From assembly GCA_963773735.1 (NCBI GenBank), contig CAVZCK010000026.1, positions 7,957-71,956 of the forward strand: a DNA stretch of 64,000 nucleotides, given 5' to 3'. This document shows, one piece after another, positions 46,260 to 56,712 of this stretch (the stretch's first letter is position 1; the number at the start of each line of letters is the position of its first letter). The notes beneath the pieces were generated by a model, which was given only the letters and a program-made list of their open reading frames with translations, had not been told where the DNA came from and ran no database searches. Source of the DNA: CAVZCK01 sp963773735 (GTDB taxonomy: Bacteria; Pseudomonadota; Alphaproteobacteria; Rhizobiales; Rhodomicrobiaceae). A program made the translations under genes and the position numbers.

Positions 46260-48764
46260 ATGAAAATCAGTCGCAGCATACTTGCGGGCGCAAGTCTTCT
46301 CGCCCTCAGTTGTGTCCCGGCATTGGCTCAGCAGGTCACAGGCGTCCCCGGTTCGCCCGGTGCCACCACCACGATCGACGGGAAACAACTTCCACCGCCT
46401 GATCCGAAGTTCGGTGGTGTTATCAAGGATGGCGCGCTGCAGTCGAAGCCGTGGTGGGCGCCGCGCGTCGTGCCGCCGAAAGGTGCGCCTAACGTTCTGC
46501 TCATCATCACCGATGATGCCGGTTTCGGGGTGCCGAGCACCTTTGGTGGCGTGATCCCGACGCCGACAATGGATCACATCGCGAGTGAGGGACTGCGCTA
46601 TAATCGTATGTTTTCGACCGCGCTATGCTCGCCGACGCGGGCGGCACTCATCACCGGGCGGAATCACCATTCGGCAGGCTTCGGCGTGATCTCGGAGCAG
46701 TCGACGGGCTTTCCCGGCTACAACAGCATCATCGGCAAGGACAAGGCAACGATCGGGCGCATCCTGCTCGATAACGGCTATTCCACGGCATGGTTCGGTA
46801 AGGACCATAACACGCCAGCCTTCGCGGCTAGCCAGGTCGGGCCGTTCGACCAGTGGCCGACCGGCATGGGCTTCGAGTATTTCTATGGGTTCGTGGGCGG
46901 CGACGCCAACCAGTGGCAGCCGAACCTGTTCCGCAACACGACGCAGATCTATCCGTTCAAAGGCAAGCCAGGCTGGAACCTCGTCACGGGGATGGCCGAC
47001 GACGCCATCGACTACATGACGCGCATCCATCAGACCCAGCCGGACAAGCCGATCTTCATCAAGTACGCGCCCGGCGCAACGCACGCGCCGCATCACCCGA
47101 CCAAGGAATGGGTGGACAAGATCCACGCCATGCACCTGTTCGACGATGGTTACGAGAAACTGCGCGAGCGCATCTTCGAAAACCAGAAGCGGCTGGGCGT
47201 GATCTCCAAGGACGCGAAGTTAGCGCCTTGGCCCAATGACATCTTAAAGCCGTGGGACCAGCTCAGCGATATGGAGAAGAAGCTGTTCATCCGCCAGGTC
47301 GAAGTCTTCGCCGCCTACGCGGCGTACAACGACGACGAGATCGGTCGCGTGATCCAGGCCTTCGAGGATCTCGGTAAGCTCGACAACACGCTGATCATCT
47401 ACATCAATGGCGACAACGGCACCAGCGCCGAGGGCGGGCCTCTGGGCTCGCCCAACGAAGTTGCGTTCTTCAATGGGCTCAACAAGCTTCCGGTCGAAGT
47501 GCAGATGAAGTTCTACGACGTCTGGGGCACCGAGCAGACCTACCCCCACATGTCGGCCGGGTGGTCGTGGGCCTTCGACACGCCGTTCGACTGGTTCAAG
47601 CAGAACGCGTCCAGGCTAGGCGGCATCAACCAGAACATGGTGGTGTCATGGCCGGCGCGCATCAAGGACAAGGGAGGCTTGCGCGAGCAGTTCATCCACG
47701 TCATCGACGTCGTGCCGACCATCCTCGAGGCCGCCGGCATTCGCGCGCCCGAGATCGTGGATGGCATCAAGCAAAAGCCGATCGAAGGCACAAGCTTCCT
47801 CTACACCTTCGATGCCAAGAACGCGAAAGCGCCGTCGCGCCACAAGATGCAGTACTTCGAGATGATGGGCCAGTGGGCGCTCTATGACGACGGCTGGCTC
47901 TTGAGCACCAAGGTGAACCGCGCACCGTGGGAGGCCTTCGGTCCGGCCAACCCGGATCCGCTGAACAACCAGGTGTTCCAGCTCTACGACCTGCATAAGG
48001 ACTTCAGCCAGGCCGAAGACATCGCCGCGAAATACCCAAAGAAGGTGGCGGAGATGCGCAAGATGTTCGTCGCGGAAGCAAAGAAGTACCAGGTCTTCCC
48101 GATGGACGCTTCGGTGGCGGGCCGAATTGTCGCTCCGCGCCCCAACATCACGGCCGGGCGCAGCGAATTCGTTTACACGCGCCCGATGGTTGGCCTTCCC
48201 CAGGGCGACTCGCCGCTCTTGCTTAACACCTCCTACACGATCACGGCCGACATCGAGGTACCGCAAGGTGGCGCCGAGGGTATGATCCTGACCTCGGGCG
48301 GACGCTTCGGCGGCTATGGCTTCTACCTGCTGAAGGGCAAGCCAGTGTTCCTGTGGAACTTGGTCGATCTCAAACGCGACAAGTGGGAAGGCCCTGACGC
48401 GCTTACGCCTGGCAGGCACAACGTCGAGTTCGACTTCAAGTACGACGGACTGGGCGCGGGTACACTGGTGTTCAACAACTTCAGCGGCGTCGGCCGGGGC
48501 GGAACCGGGACGCTGAAGGTGGACGGCAAGGTTGTCGACACCAAGACGATGGAAAAAACCCTGCCGATGATCCTGCAGTGGGACGAGAGCTTCGACATCG
48601 GCTCCGACACGCTCACCGGCGTCAACGACGCGGACTACACGCCGCCGTTCGTGCTCACCGCCAAGCTCAACAAGCTGACGATCAAGGTCGATCGCCCGCA
48701 ACTCTCTCCAGCGGACATTAAGAAGCTTGAGGCGGCGATGCAGGAGAAGGCGAAAGCCGATTGA
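46260..48764 (+). CDS. Exported type I sulfatase (arylsulfatase-like), first of a tandem pair
   Basis: An 834-residue enzyme of the formylglycine sulfatase family. Signal peptide (cleavage after ALAQ near residue 24), metal-binding ITDDAGFG (about residues 83-90), and catalytic motif CSPTRAALITGRN, whose Cys123 must be converted to formylglycine. The core continues to about residue 560 with GDNGTSAEGG; the last 250 residues form a beta-rich domain with EGMILTSGGRFGGYGF. An FGE or anaerobic maturase must act in trans, as none is encoded here. It overlaps the longest frame of the second sulfatase. Confidence 0.92.
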   Translation: MKISRSILAGASLLALSCVPALAQQVTGVPGSPGATTTIDGKQLPPPDPKFGGVIKDGALQSKPWWAPRVVPPKGAPNVLLIITDDAGFGVPSTFGGVIPTPTMDHIASEGLRYNRMFSTALCSPTRAALITGRNHHSAGFGVISEQSTGFPGYNSIIGKDKATIGRILLDNGYSTAWFGKDHNTPAFAASQVGPFDQWPTGMGFEYFYGFVGGDANQWQPNLFRNTTQIYPFKGKPGWNLVTGMADDAIDYMTRIHQTQPDKPIFIKYAPGATHAPHHPTKEWVDKIHAMHLFDDGYEKLRERIFENQKRLGVISKDAKLAPWPNDILKPWDQLSDMEKKLFIRQVEVFAAYAAYNDDEIGRVIQAFEDLGKLDNTLIIYINGDNGTSAEGGPLGSPNEVAFFNGLNKLPVEVQMKFYDVWGTEQTYPHMSAGWSWAFDTPFDWFKQNASRLGGINQNMVVSWPARIKDKGGLREQFIHVIDVVPTILEAAGIRAPEIVDGIKQKPIEGTSFLYTFDAKNAKAPSRHKMQYFEMMGQWALYDDGWLLSTKVNRAPWEAFGPANPDPLNNQVFQLYDLHKDFSQAEDIAAKYPKKVAEMRKMFVAEAKKYQVFPMDASVAGRIVAPRPNITAGRSEFVYTRPMVGLPQGDSPLLLNTSYTITADIEVPQGGAEGMILTSGGRFGGYGFYLLKGKPVFLWNLVDLKRDKWEGPDALTPGRHNVEFDFKYDGLGAGTLVFNNFSGVGRGGTGTLKVDGKVVDTKTMEKTLPMILQWDESFDIGSDTLTGVNDADYTPPFVLTAKLNKLTIKVDRPQLSPADIKKLEAAMQEKAKAD

Positions 48765-48829
48765 TCAGCGTCAACGACGGAATTCTCGCAGAGAGTGATC
48801 TGCCAGCCGATGGAATCGGAGCTGTTGTC

Positions 48830-51337
48830 ATGAAAACCAGTCACCTCCTCATTTCCGTCGCCAGTGTTCTGGCCCTCGGTTGCGGCTCGGCATTGGCGCA
48901 GCAGATCACAGGTGACCCCGGTTCGCCCCGCGCCACCACCACCATCGACGGGAAACAACTTCCGCCGCCGCCTCCGAAATTCGGGGGGGTGATCAAGGAG
49001 AGGGCCTCGGAGTCGACGCCTTGGTGGCCACCGCGCGTCGTGCCACCCAAGGGCGCGCCCAACATTTTGCTTATCATGACAGACGATGTCGGCTTCAGTG
49101 CGCCGTCCACTTTTGGCGGGGTGATCCCTACACCGGCGCTCGACCGTATTGCCGCAGAGGGGCTGCGCTACACCAATTTCCATTCCACTGCTCTCTGCTC
49201 GCCAACCCGTGCTGCGCTGATCACCGGACGCAACCATCACTCGGTGGGTAACGGGGTGGTAGGCGAAATAGCGACGGGATTTCCGGGTTACGACTCAATC
49301 ATCCCGATTGATAAAGGCACCATCGGTACGATCCTGAGTGCAAACGGGTACGCAACCTCGTGGTTCGGTAAGGACCACAACACGCCCTCTTACCAGTCGA
49401 GCCAGGCGGGGCCGTTCAATCAATGGCCCAACGGCATGGGCTTCGATTATTTCTACGGCTTTGTCGGCGGCGACACCAGCCAATGGCAACCGAACCTGTA
49501 CCGCAATACGACAGCTATCTATCCGTTCCGAGGCAATCCCAGCTGGAACCTGGAGACGGCGATGGCCGACGAGGCCATCCAGTACATGAAGCAGCTCAAG
49601 GAGCTCGCGCCCGACAAACCATTCTTTGTCTACTACGTGCCGGGTGCCACCCATGCGCCTCATCATCCGACGCCGGAGTGGACCAAGACGATCAGCGACA
49701 TGCATTTGTTCGATGACGGCTGGAACAAGCTGCGGGAGACAATTTTCGCCAACCAGAAGCGCCTGGGCATCATGCCCGAAAACGCCAAGTTGACACCGTG
49801 GCCGAAAGAACTGCCGCAATGGGATTCCCTCGGTCGCGCGGAGAAGAGGCTCTTCATCAAGCAAGCGGATGTCTATGGCGCCTACCTCGCCTACGCCGAC
49901 CATGAGATCGGCCGCGTCATCCAGGCGGTCGAAGACCTGGGCGAGCTCGACAATACCTTGATCATCTACATCAGCGGCGACAACGGCGCGAGCGCCGAAG
50001 GCATGCTCAACGGCACGCCAAACGAGTTTACCACCTTCAATGGCGTCCCCGTGCCGGTGAAGGCCCAATACCTTTGGTACCCGTTCTGGGGATCCGACAA
50101 GACCTTCCCGCACTTTGCGGCGGAATGGGCCTGGGCGATGGACACCCCGTTCAAATGGGTGAAGCAGGTGCCGTCGCACTTCGGCGGAACGTCCCAGGGC
50201 GTGGCCATGTCCTGGCCCGGCCACATCAAGGATGTGGGCGGCATCCGCCACCAGTTCCATCACGTCATCGACATCGTCCCGACCATCCTCGAAGCGACCG
50301 GCATTCCGGCGCCCGATACGATCAATGGCATCAAGCAGGCCCCCATCGAAGGGGTAAGCATGACGTACACCTGGGACAAGGCGAACGCCGATGCGCCCAC
50401 CCAGCACACGACGCAATATTTCGAGATGCTCGGCAACCGCGCCATCTATCACGACGAGTGGATGGCGTCCACGACGCCAGTGACTCTCCCTTGGGAGCTG
50501 AGCAGCGCCCCGCCTCCCGATGTCATCACCGGCTACAAGTGGGAGCTTTATAATCTCAAGGACGACCCCACCCAGTTCAACGACCTGGCCGCCGAGATGC
50601 CGGACAAGGTCAAGGAGATGCAGGCCCTCTTCGATGCCGAGGCGAAGAAATTCAACGTGCTGCCGCTCGACAACACGACGCTTCCGCGCTGGAACACGCC
50701 GCGTCCGAGCCTGACGGCGGGGCGAACGGAATTCACCTATTCGGGCGAACTGACCGGCGTGCCGGACAGTGCCGCGCCGAGCATTTTGAACAAGTCCTAC
50801 ACCATCACCGCCGAGGTCGATATTCCCAAGGGTGGTGCGGAAGGCATGATCGTCACCGAAGGCGGGCGCTTCGGCGGCTATGGACTTTTCCTGAGCAAGG
50901 GTGTGGCAGGCATTCGTCGGGGCAAGCCAGTGTTCCTCTACAACCTGCTTAACCTCAAGCGCACGACGTGGTCGGGGCTCGAGTTGGGGGCCGGCAAACA
51001 CACCATCGTCTTCGACTTCAAGTCAGACGGTCCAGGTTTGGGCAAGGGCGGTACCGGTGTGCTCTCTGTGGACGGCAAGGAAGTGGACAGGAAATCCATG
51101 GAACACACCACGCCGGTTACGTTCGCGGAGGACGAGTCGTTCGACGTTGGCCAGGACACACGCACCGGGGTCGCGATGCTGGAGTATCGATACGATGTTC
51201 CGTTCAAGTTCACGGGCAAAATCAACAAACTGACCTTCAAGCTCGAACCAGAGGCTAAGGCGGCACCGGAGTCTAAGGCAGAACTTGGGCCTATGGCAGC
51301 ACCGGAGCCGGATCCTCTTGAAGCACCGAAGCGCTAG
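48830..51337 (+). CDS. Exported type I sulfatase, second of a tandem pair
   Basis: About 835 residues from ATG 48830 (MKTSHLLISV). It aligns without gaps to the first sulfatase over at least the first 130 residues: same signal region, GKQLPPPPPKFGGVIK, MTDDVGFSAPSTFGG and CSPTRAALITGRN with Cys at the same position (123). The C-terminal domain carries EGMIVTEGGRFGGYGL, and the tail is an Ala/Glu/Pro-rich repeat (EAKAAPESKAELGP). The pair clearly arose by tandem duplication. A start at 48761 overlapping the upstream stop is open but would bury the signal peptide. Confidence 0.92.
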   Translation: MKTSHLLISVASVLALGCGSALAQQITGDPGSPRATTTIDGKQLPPPPPKFGGVIKERASESTPWWPPRVVPPKGAPNILLIMTDDVGFSAPSTFGGVIPTPALDRIAAEGLRYTNFHSTALCSPTRAALITGRNHHSVGNGVVGEIATGFPGYDSIIPIDKGTIGTILSANGYATSWFGKDHNTPSYQSSQAGPFNQWPNGMGFDYFYGFVGGDTSQWQPNLYRNTTAIYPFRGNPSWNLETAMADEAIQYMKQLKELAPDKPFFVYYVPGATHAPHHPTPEWTKTISDMHLFDDGWNKLRETIFANQKRLGIMPENAKLTPWPKELPQWDSLGRAEKRLFIKQADVYGAYLAYADHEIGRVIQAVEDLGELDNTLIIYISGDNGASAEGMLNGTPNEFTTFNGVPVPVKAQYLWYPFWGSDKTFPHFAAEWAWAMDTPFKWVKQVPSHFGGTSQGVAMSWPGHIKDVGGIRHQFHHVIDIVPTILEATGIPAPDTINGIKQAPIEGVSMTYTWDKANADAPTQHTTQYFEMLGNRAIYHDEWMASTTPVTLPWELSSAPPPDVITGYKWELYNLKDDPTQFNDLAAEMPDKVKEMQALFDAEAKKFNVLPLDNTTLPRWNTPRPSLTAGRTEFTYSGELTGVPDSAAPSILNKSYTITAEVDIPKGGAEGMIVTEGGRFGGYGLFLSKGVAGIRRGKPVFLYNLLNLKRTTWSGLELGAGKHTIVFDFKSDGPGLGKGGTGVLSVDGKEVDRKSMEHTTPVTFAEDESFDVGQDTRTGVAMLEYRYDVPFKFTGKINKLTFKLEPEAKAAPESKAELGPMAAPEPDPLEAPKR

Positions 51338-51396
51338 CAGCTCCTAACGATAACCAACAGGTTTGCCAGCGCGAAAGACTGAATGAAATCGGGCCA

Positions 51397-51759
51397 ATGA
51401 AAAAGGTTTTGATGTTCGCCGCGGCCGCCGAAGCCGCTACCGGAGCGGCGTTGCTGATCGTTCCCTCGCTCGTCGGGCAGTTGTTGTTCGGTGAGGAGCT
51501 TACCGGCGTCGCCATACCGGTTGCGCGTGTCACCGGCATCGCCCTGGTTGCTTTAGGGATCGCTTGCTGGCCTGGTCCGCCGCTGGTCGGGATGTTGATC
51601 TACAGCACAGTCGTCACGCTGTATCTTTCTTACCTCGGTTTTGCAGGTGGGTTGACCGGCGTTTTTCTGTGGCCGGCGGTTGCGCTACACGTCGTTTTGT
51701 CAATTCTTCTCGGTGGCACTTGGTGCGTTGGTTCCTCCACCACCGCGCCGTCGAGGTGA
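51397..51759 (+). CDS. Small polytopic membrane protein downstream of the sulfatases
   Basis: A 120-residue protein beginning MKKVLMFAAAAEAATGAALL with about four predicted membrane helices, including IARVTGIALVALGIA-like and WPAVALHVVLSILLGG segments. It starts 60 bp after the second sulfatase in the same direction. The final 15 residues (after ILLGG) look random, so the natural end may lie in a neighbouring frame. Relatives occur as small hypothetical membrane proteins near sulfatases; function unknown. Confidence 0.7.
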   Translation: MKKVLMFAAAAEAATGAALLIVPSLVGQLLFGEELTGVAIPVARVTGIALVALGIACWPGPPLVGMLIYSTVVTLYLSYLGFAGGLTGVFLWPAVALHVVLSILLGGTWCVGSSTTAPSR

Positions 51760-51864
51760 TTGAATGAAGCGCGTACTTTGCTGCGGTGCGTGCGTCAGGT
51801 TTTGGCCCGAAGCGACTGTCGATCCATGTGGCCGCCATTTCCGCACAGCCATTATTACGGAAAT

Positions 51865-52567
51865 TCAAACCGAAGCACTGCTGACCTCAAACGCCCCAGC
51901 GAGTTTCAAGAAAAAGATCAGCTTTCCGCCCGCGCCGCCTTCGCCCCAAGCCTGCATCTCCGGCATCGCCATCATGGTTTCGCGGTAGCCGGCGGCGACT
52001 GCCGTCGTCGCCGAAGCGGGCAAGATCGACCTGATAGGTGGTAAGCGGCTCGCCACCGGCGCGAACATGGCATCCGCCGCGCAGAAATCGCCGAACAGGA
52101 AGGCGCCGCTGCCGCCGAACCGGCGCCGGCAGTCCATCCAGATCTCGAGCGATCCTGCCGATATCGGCAAGGGCCTTGTCCGAGACTTGCGGAAAGCCGA
52201 TGATATTGACGAAATCCATGGGAAGCTCGTTGCGCAGGTCGGGAAAGCCGGAATGCATCTCGGCGGCGATGCAGCGGGCAATCGCCCGCGCCTCCGGGTG
52301 CGTGGGCCAGATCGGCAGGTTGGGGTGGCGTTCAGCCAGGAATTCGATGATGGCAAGGCTGTCCCAGACGATAAGACCGCCGCTGTTCAGCGCCGGCACC
52401 TTGCCGGAGGGCGAATGACGGAGAATATTGGCCCGGCTGTCCGGCTGGCGCAGCAGGATCGGCGTTTCCTTGAAAGGGATATCGAATGCCTTGAGAACCA
52501 GCCACGGCCGAAGGCTCCAGGAGGATAAATTCTTGTTGCCGATGACCAGCTCGTAATTCCCATCCAT
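51865..52567 (-). CDS. Glutathione S-transferase family protein, frame-broken
   Basis: About 233 residues when restored, from the ATG at 52567 (MDGNYELVIGNKNLSSWSLR). The thioredoxin-like domain includes KVPALNSGGLIVWDSLAIIE with the Ser/Asp pair that binds the glutathione gamma-glutamyl group. The helical domain starts well (RCIAAEMHSGFPDLRNELPM) but leaves the frame at GRIARD; removing one base near 52147 restores IWMDCRRRFGGSGAFLFGDF. A further compensating pair of shifts near 52030-52060 is likely. The active residue region (KNLSSWSLRPW) is of the Ser-type GST class. Confidence 0.8.
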
Positions 52568-52639
52568 TGGCCCCGTCTCCCGGTTGCTATCGGACAAATT
52601 CTATCCGTAAACGCAAAGAATCGCTGCAAAGAAGAACCG

Positions 52640-54077
52640 ATGCTCCCCACACTCAACATGGCTCGCCGACCAGGTTGCCGCGCTCTTCATCGAGGAAGGC
52701 TCGAAGCAGCCGACCTGTCCGATCTGGCTCGTCGAGGCGCCGAAAGACGACGAGACGCTTGCCGCCGGCCTGCCGCCGCGCGACCAGGCCTGGCTCAAGG
52801 CGATCGAATTCAAGCCCGTGCCGGGAAGCTGGGCGCTGCTGCCGGGCGATGACGGCATTGGCGGCGTCGCGCTTGCCGCCGAAAGCCTTCAGGGCAGCCA
52901 CCATCCACTGCTTCCGGGCAGCCTGCCGCCGGTTCTGCCGAGCGGCGCCTATCACCTCGATTGGACGCCGAACAATGCCAATCTGGCAGCGATCAGCTGG
53001 GCGCTTGGCCATTATGCCTTCCGGCGCTATCAGACCAATGGTAATGGCGGCGAAAAGCGGCTGAGGCTGCCCGAGGGTGCGGTTCGCGACGAGATCGTCA
53101 ATATCGCATCCGCCGTCTGGCTCGGCCGCGATCTCATCAACATTCCCGCAAACGATCTCGGCCCGGCAGAGCTGGAGGAGGCCGCGCGCGGCGTTGCCGC
53201 GCATTTCGGCGCCGAGTGCCGCGTGATTTCCGGCGACGACCTGCTCGCCGAGAATTTCCCGCTCATTCATGCGGTGGGGCGGGCGTCGGCGCGTGCCCCG
53301 CGCATCATCGACATAGGCTGGGGCGATGCAACCGAAGCCCCCGAAGTGCCCAAGATCGTGCTGATCGGCAAGGGCATCTGCTTCGACACCGGCGGGCTCA
53401 ACATCAAGCACGGCGCCGGCATGGCGCTGATGAAGAAGGATATGGGCGGCGCGGCGACGGCCCTGGCGCTTGCCGCGATGATCATGGGCGCCGGTCTGCC
53501 TGTAAAACTGCGGCTGCTCATCCCTGCGGCGGAAAATTCCATATCGGGCAACGCCTATCGGCCCGGCGACGTGCTGAAAAGCCGGGCCGGTATCAACGTC
53601 GAGATCGGCGATACCGACGCCGAAGGCCGTCTGGTGCTCGCCGACGCGCTGGCGCTCGCCGACGAGGACAAGCCGGACTACATTTTCAGCTTCGCCACGC
53701 TGACCGGCTCGGCCCGCGTTGCGCTCGGACCCGATCTGCCGCCCGTCTACTCGACCGATGCCGCCATCGCCAATGTGCTCGCCGAGGCCGGCCGCAAGGT
53801 CGGCGACCCGATGTGGCCGATGCCGTTCTGGCAGCCCTATGACAGCCTCCTGGAAAGCCGCGTCGCCGACGTCAACAGCATCTTCCCCGAGCCGTTCGCC
53901 GGCTCGGTGATGGCGGCGCTGTTTCTCAAGCGCTTCGTCAAGGCGGCCAAGACCTACACCCATTTCGACATTTACGGCTGGGTTCCGCGCCCGCAGCCCG
54001 GCAAGCCTTTCGGCGGCGAGCCGCAATGCGCCCGCGCGGTCTTCGACCATCTCAGCAGGACGTTTGCGAAAGCATGA
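52640..54077 (+). CDS. Leucyl aminopeptidase family protein (M17), frame break near the start
   Basis: About 478 residues when restored. Removing one base near 52659 joins ATG 52640 to LADQVAALFIEEGSKQPTCP, and the rest continues to 54077. The C-terminal catalytic domain has the M17 signatures GKGICFDTGGLNIK (metal and Lys ligands), MKKDMGGAA, and ADALALADED after NVEIGDTDAEGRL (the NTDAEGRL motif, here DTDAEGRL). Metal ligands Lys, Asp and Glu are all present. It hydrolyses N-terminal residues from peptides in the cytoplasm. The stop overlaps the start of the NlpC/P60 gene. Confidence 0.9.
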
Positions 54078-54943
54078 ACACCGGCAAGCTCGATCCAAGG
54101 CGGCATGTCTATCGGGACGACATGGCCGCAGCCTCACTGAGGGATAAGGTGCAGGCGGCGCGCTATGTGCAGGGGGAATTGCGCCAGGTGGTCTCCGCCG
54201 TCGCGCCGCTCGGACTAGTGCCCCGTTTCGACGCGCCGCTGCTCACCGAAGCTCTGTGCGGCGAGCTGGTCTCGGTCTATGACGTCTCCGAGGGCTGGGG
54301 CTGGGTGCAGCTCGAGGCGGACCGCTATGTCGGCTATATGCCGATGGACAATCTTTCCGCCACCATCGATGAGCCGACGCATTGGGTGAGCGCACGCGGA
54401 ACCTTCGTCTACCCGGCGCCGGATCTGAAACGCCCGCCGATCATGCGTCTCGGCCTCAATTCCAAGGTCGGCGTCACCGGGCGCGAGGGCCGGTTCGTGG
54501 AGCTGTCCCGCGGCGGTTTCGTCTTCGGCGGCCATCTGCTGCCGGCCGAGGAAAAGGCCAAGGATTTCGTCCGCCTCGCCGAGCGGCTGATCGGGGCGCC
54601 CTATCTCTGGGGCGGGCGCTCCAGTCTTGGCATCGATTGCTCCGGGCTGGTCCAGCTTGCCATGCAGGGGAGCGGCCTTGCTTGTCCCCGCGACACCGAC
54701 ATGCAGGAAAACGAGGTCGGCCAGCCCCTGCCCGATAAGGCACCCGACAAGCTGCAGCGCGGCGATCTGGTGTTCTGGCGCGGCCATGTCGGCATGGTTC
54801 AATCAGCCGAATGGATGATCCATGCCAGCGGTCATCAGATGGAGGTCGTGGTCGAGCCGATCCGCCGGGCGGTGGAGCGGATCGCGGCCACGCATGGCGA
54901 TGTCACCACGATCAGGCGCGTTGCCGGGCTGAAGCCGGGGTGA
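54074..54943 (+). CDS. NlpC/P60 family cell-wall endopeptidase
   Basis: Encodes 289 residues from the ATG at 54074. Two SH3-like regions (about residues 40-100 and 105-150) precede an NlpC/P60 domain with catalytic Cys in SSLGIDCSGLVQLA, His in RGHVGMV and a third polar residue in MIHASGHQ. Such enzymes cut D-Glu to diamino acid bonds in peptidoglycan peptides. No signal peptide is seen, so the substrate may be recycled peptide in the cytoplasm, which fits coupling with the aminopeptidase (ATGA overlap). Confidence 0.92.
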   Translation: MNTGKLDPRRHVYRDDMAAASLRDKVQAARYVQGELRQVVSAVAPLGLVPRFDAPLLTEALCGELVSVYDVSEGWGWVQLEADRYVGYMPMDNLSATIDEPTHWVSARGTFVYPAPDLKRPPIMRLGLNSKVGVTGREGRFVELSRGGFVFGGHLLPAEEKAKDFVRLAERLIGAPYLWGGRSSLGIDCSGLVQLAMQGSGLACPRDTDMQENEVGQPLPDKAPDKLQRGDLVFWRGHVGMVQSAEWMIHASGHQMEVVVEPIRRAVERIAATHGDVTTIRRVAGLKPG

Positions 54944-55445
54944 GCCGGGCGTGTCGGCGAGGTTTTGCGCGGAATTTGAGGCACGGGCCGGCGCGCTCGG
55001 GTCTGCCTTTGGTGATTTGTGCCGCTGATGCGAAGGACGTCGGGCAGTTCTTCGGCCCGGCTCGGAAAGGCCACTCCTGGGCGCTGGCGTCTGCTAAGCG
55101 GTGTTTTCCTTCGTGACGCCACGGCTCCGGCCACGTCCATGTTGGGCGCGCGCCAGTTGCGGGAAGTGCGGGGCTGACCTCGCAAAATCTGCTTTTGGGC
55201 ACGTGCCGCCGCTGAACGAAGTCCAGGACCAACTGAACGGAATCCATATGTCTGCAAAGCCGACCGCATCTTTAACGTCGGCGACGTGGCCAAGCGCACG
55301 CTGGGTCGAAAACAGTAGGCCCCGCGCGATGAACTTCATCGCTAGCCTGCAATGCTCTTCCGCCCCAGTGGACGAAGCCGTTCTGAAACGGATCGAAGCC
55401 CGCTTCCGGAGTCGCGCTATTCCCCATTTGCACCAAGCATCGGGG
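54944..55445. other. 502-bp region without a recognisable gene
   Basis: All open frames are short and arginine-rich or interrupted. No RNA structure or repeat stands out. It may hold decayed sequence. Confidence 0.45.
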
Positions 55446-55748
55446 TCACATGGGCAAGCAAAGCCAAGCGCCTAAGCAGGTATGGGGTGCCGTCGCTTTG
55501 CACGCCGTCTGCCAGGAGCGACACGTCGTTAGAGCTGAGCCATCGACGCACGTCGTGTGGACAGGACCCTTGCCCACGCGACCCTTCCCGTAGATGATGT
55601 TTGCGAGACCGTGCGTCGCAAAGACCACGGCGATATCGTGGGTCACAGCTTCGCCTTGAGCCTCGACCTTGACGCAATCAGCGTGAGCTGTCGCCGAAAG
55701 TGCGCAGATCACCACCGCGGCGGCCAAGCCCAGTTTCAAAAAACGCAT
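55446..55748 (-). CDS. Small exported protein with four cysteine-containing segments
   Basis: Encodes 100 residues from ATG 55748 (MRFLKLGLAAAVVICALSA), preceded by a ribosome-binding site (GGAGGGG). The signal peptide ends near TAHA. The mature part contains CVKVEAQGEAVTHDIA and GKGRVGKGPVHTTCVDGS and CRSWQTACK, resembling short exported proteins of Hyphomicrobiales whose ends carry CxxxQRACK. Cysteines may form disulfides. The last 15 residues (after TACKA) look atypical and may reflect a frame break. Confidence 0.65.
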   Translation of the reverse strand: MRFLKLGLAAAVVICALSATAHADCVKVEAQGEAVTHDIAVVFATHGLANIIYGKGRVGKGPVHTTCVDGSALTTCRSWQTACKATAPHTCLGAWLCLPM

Positions 55749-56186
55749 TTGCCCCTCCAAAACATGATTTATCCCGATCTTGAAACTAGTGGGGCGCGTG
55801 CCCCTCGACAACCTCATATCTCCGTTGCCTGACCCGAAGCCGATGTCGACGGCCGCGCCTATCCACGGCGAGGTTGAGGCGCTTTTCTCCGGTGGGACGA
55901 CCGAGCCATGAGGGGAGAGATCGCGGTGGGAGCGGACATCGGCCATTCCGTGACCGTCGGCCTCGGGCCATAAGCGGCCGAGCTGATTCTCATCAGTGCC
56001 GCTGGGTATTCTTCCGCTTCGCAAGAAAGCGGAAATCAGTCTCAAAACCGGAAAGGGAGCCCGCTGCACGCTGCTGCGGCCGATTTCACCCCCCAGGATT
56101 TTGCAGCGTGCAACTCACAAATGTGAGTTGCGTCGTGTTCAGGTCCCGCTGCCCGGTGATCGCGAGAGTTGCGCCCGACATCTCGC
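55749..56186. other. 438-bp region without a recognisable gene
   Basis: Open frames on both strands have no family features. It lies between two minus-strand genes and presumably includes the promoter of the small exported protein gene. Confidence 0.45.
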
Positions 56187-56432
56187 TCAAACGGATCGTT
56201 TTTGCGGCTGCGGAACGGCCTCCGCCTCGCCATCAAGCATTCCGAATTCAGCTGACTTGCTCCCTTGGCTGGCGGCAGTGAACCCCTCCGCCGTCAGACC
56301 GCGCTTCAATAACTCTCGCACCGCTGAGGCTCGGCTGGGCATCCTCTTGTCGAAGCGCCAATTGTCCAGAGCTTCAACCTCCTCTTTTGTCAGCATAATT
56401 TGCAAACGCTCGCCTCTCGTCAGGTCGGACAT
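56187..56432 (-). CDS. Ribbon-helix-helix type small protein
   Basis: Encodes 81 residues from the ATG at 56432 (MSDLTRGERLQIMLTKEE), preceded by a strong GGAGGT. Residues 8-50 have the pattern of a ribbon-helix-helix DNA-binding fold: a strand RLQIMLT, a helix EEVEALDNWRFD, then the turn KRMPSRASAVREL. Such proteins are transcriptional repressors or antitoxins, but no toxin gene is adjacent. The tail is low in structure. Confidence 0.75.
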   Translation of the reverse strand: MSDLTRGERLQIMLTKEEVEALDNWRFDKRMPSRASAVRELLKRGLTAEGFTAASQGSKSAEFGMLDGEAEAVPQPQKRSV

Positions 56433-56712
56433 GGGTACCTCCACTGCAGCAGATTGACAAGAATAGCCCAATTGTGCGAAAGACGTCAATTACTCACTTG
56501 ATGCAAAAAGGGAGATAGCTGTTTTTTGCTCATTCATGTGCTTCAACCGCCTTAGGGCAAACGGCACCCTCTAAGTGAAGATGTAAATCGGCGTATAATC
56601 CGGTTTATCGGCAAATAACTAAGTAATATCAAAGTAGTACTAAAGAATACGTCTTGTGGATCGGCTTGTTTGTCTGTACGGTTGTTGGACGTGTGAGTCC
56701 GGGAGACAGGTC

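Noticed and set aside
56187..56432. Ribbon-helix-helix gene as antitoxin of a toxin-antitoxin pair
   Set aside because: No small toxin-like frame lies within a few bases on either side.
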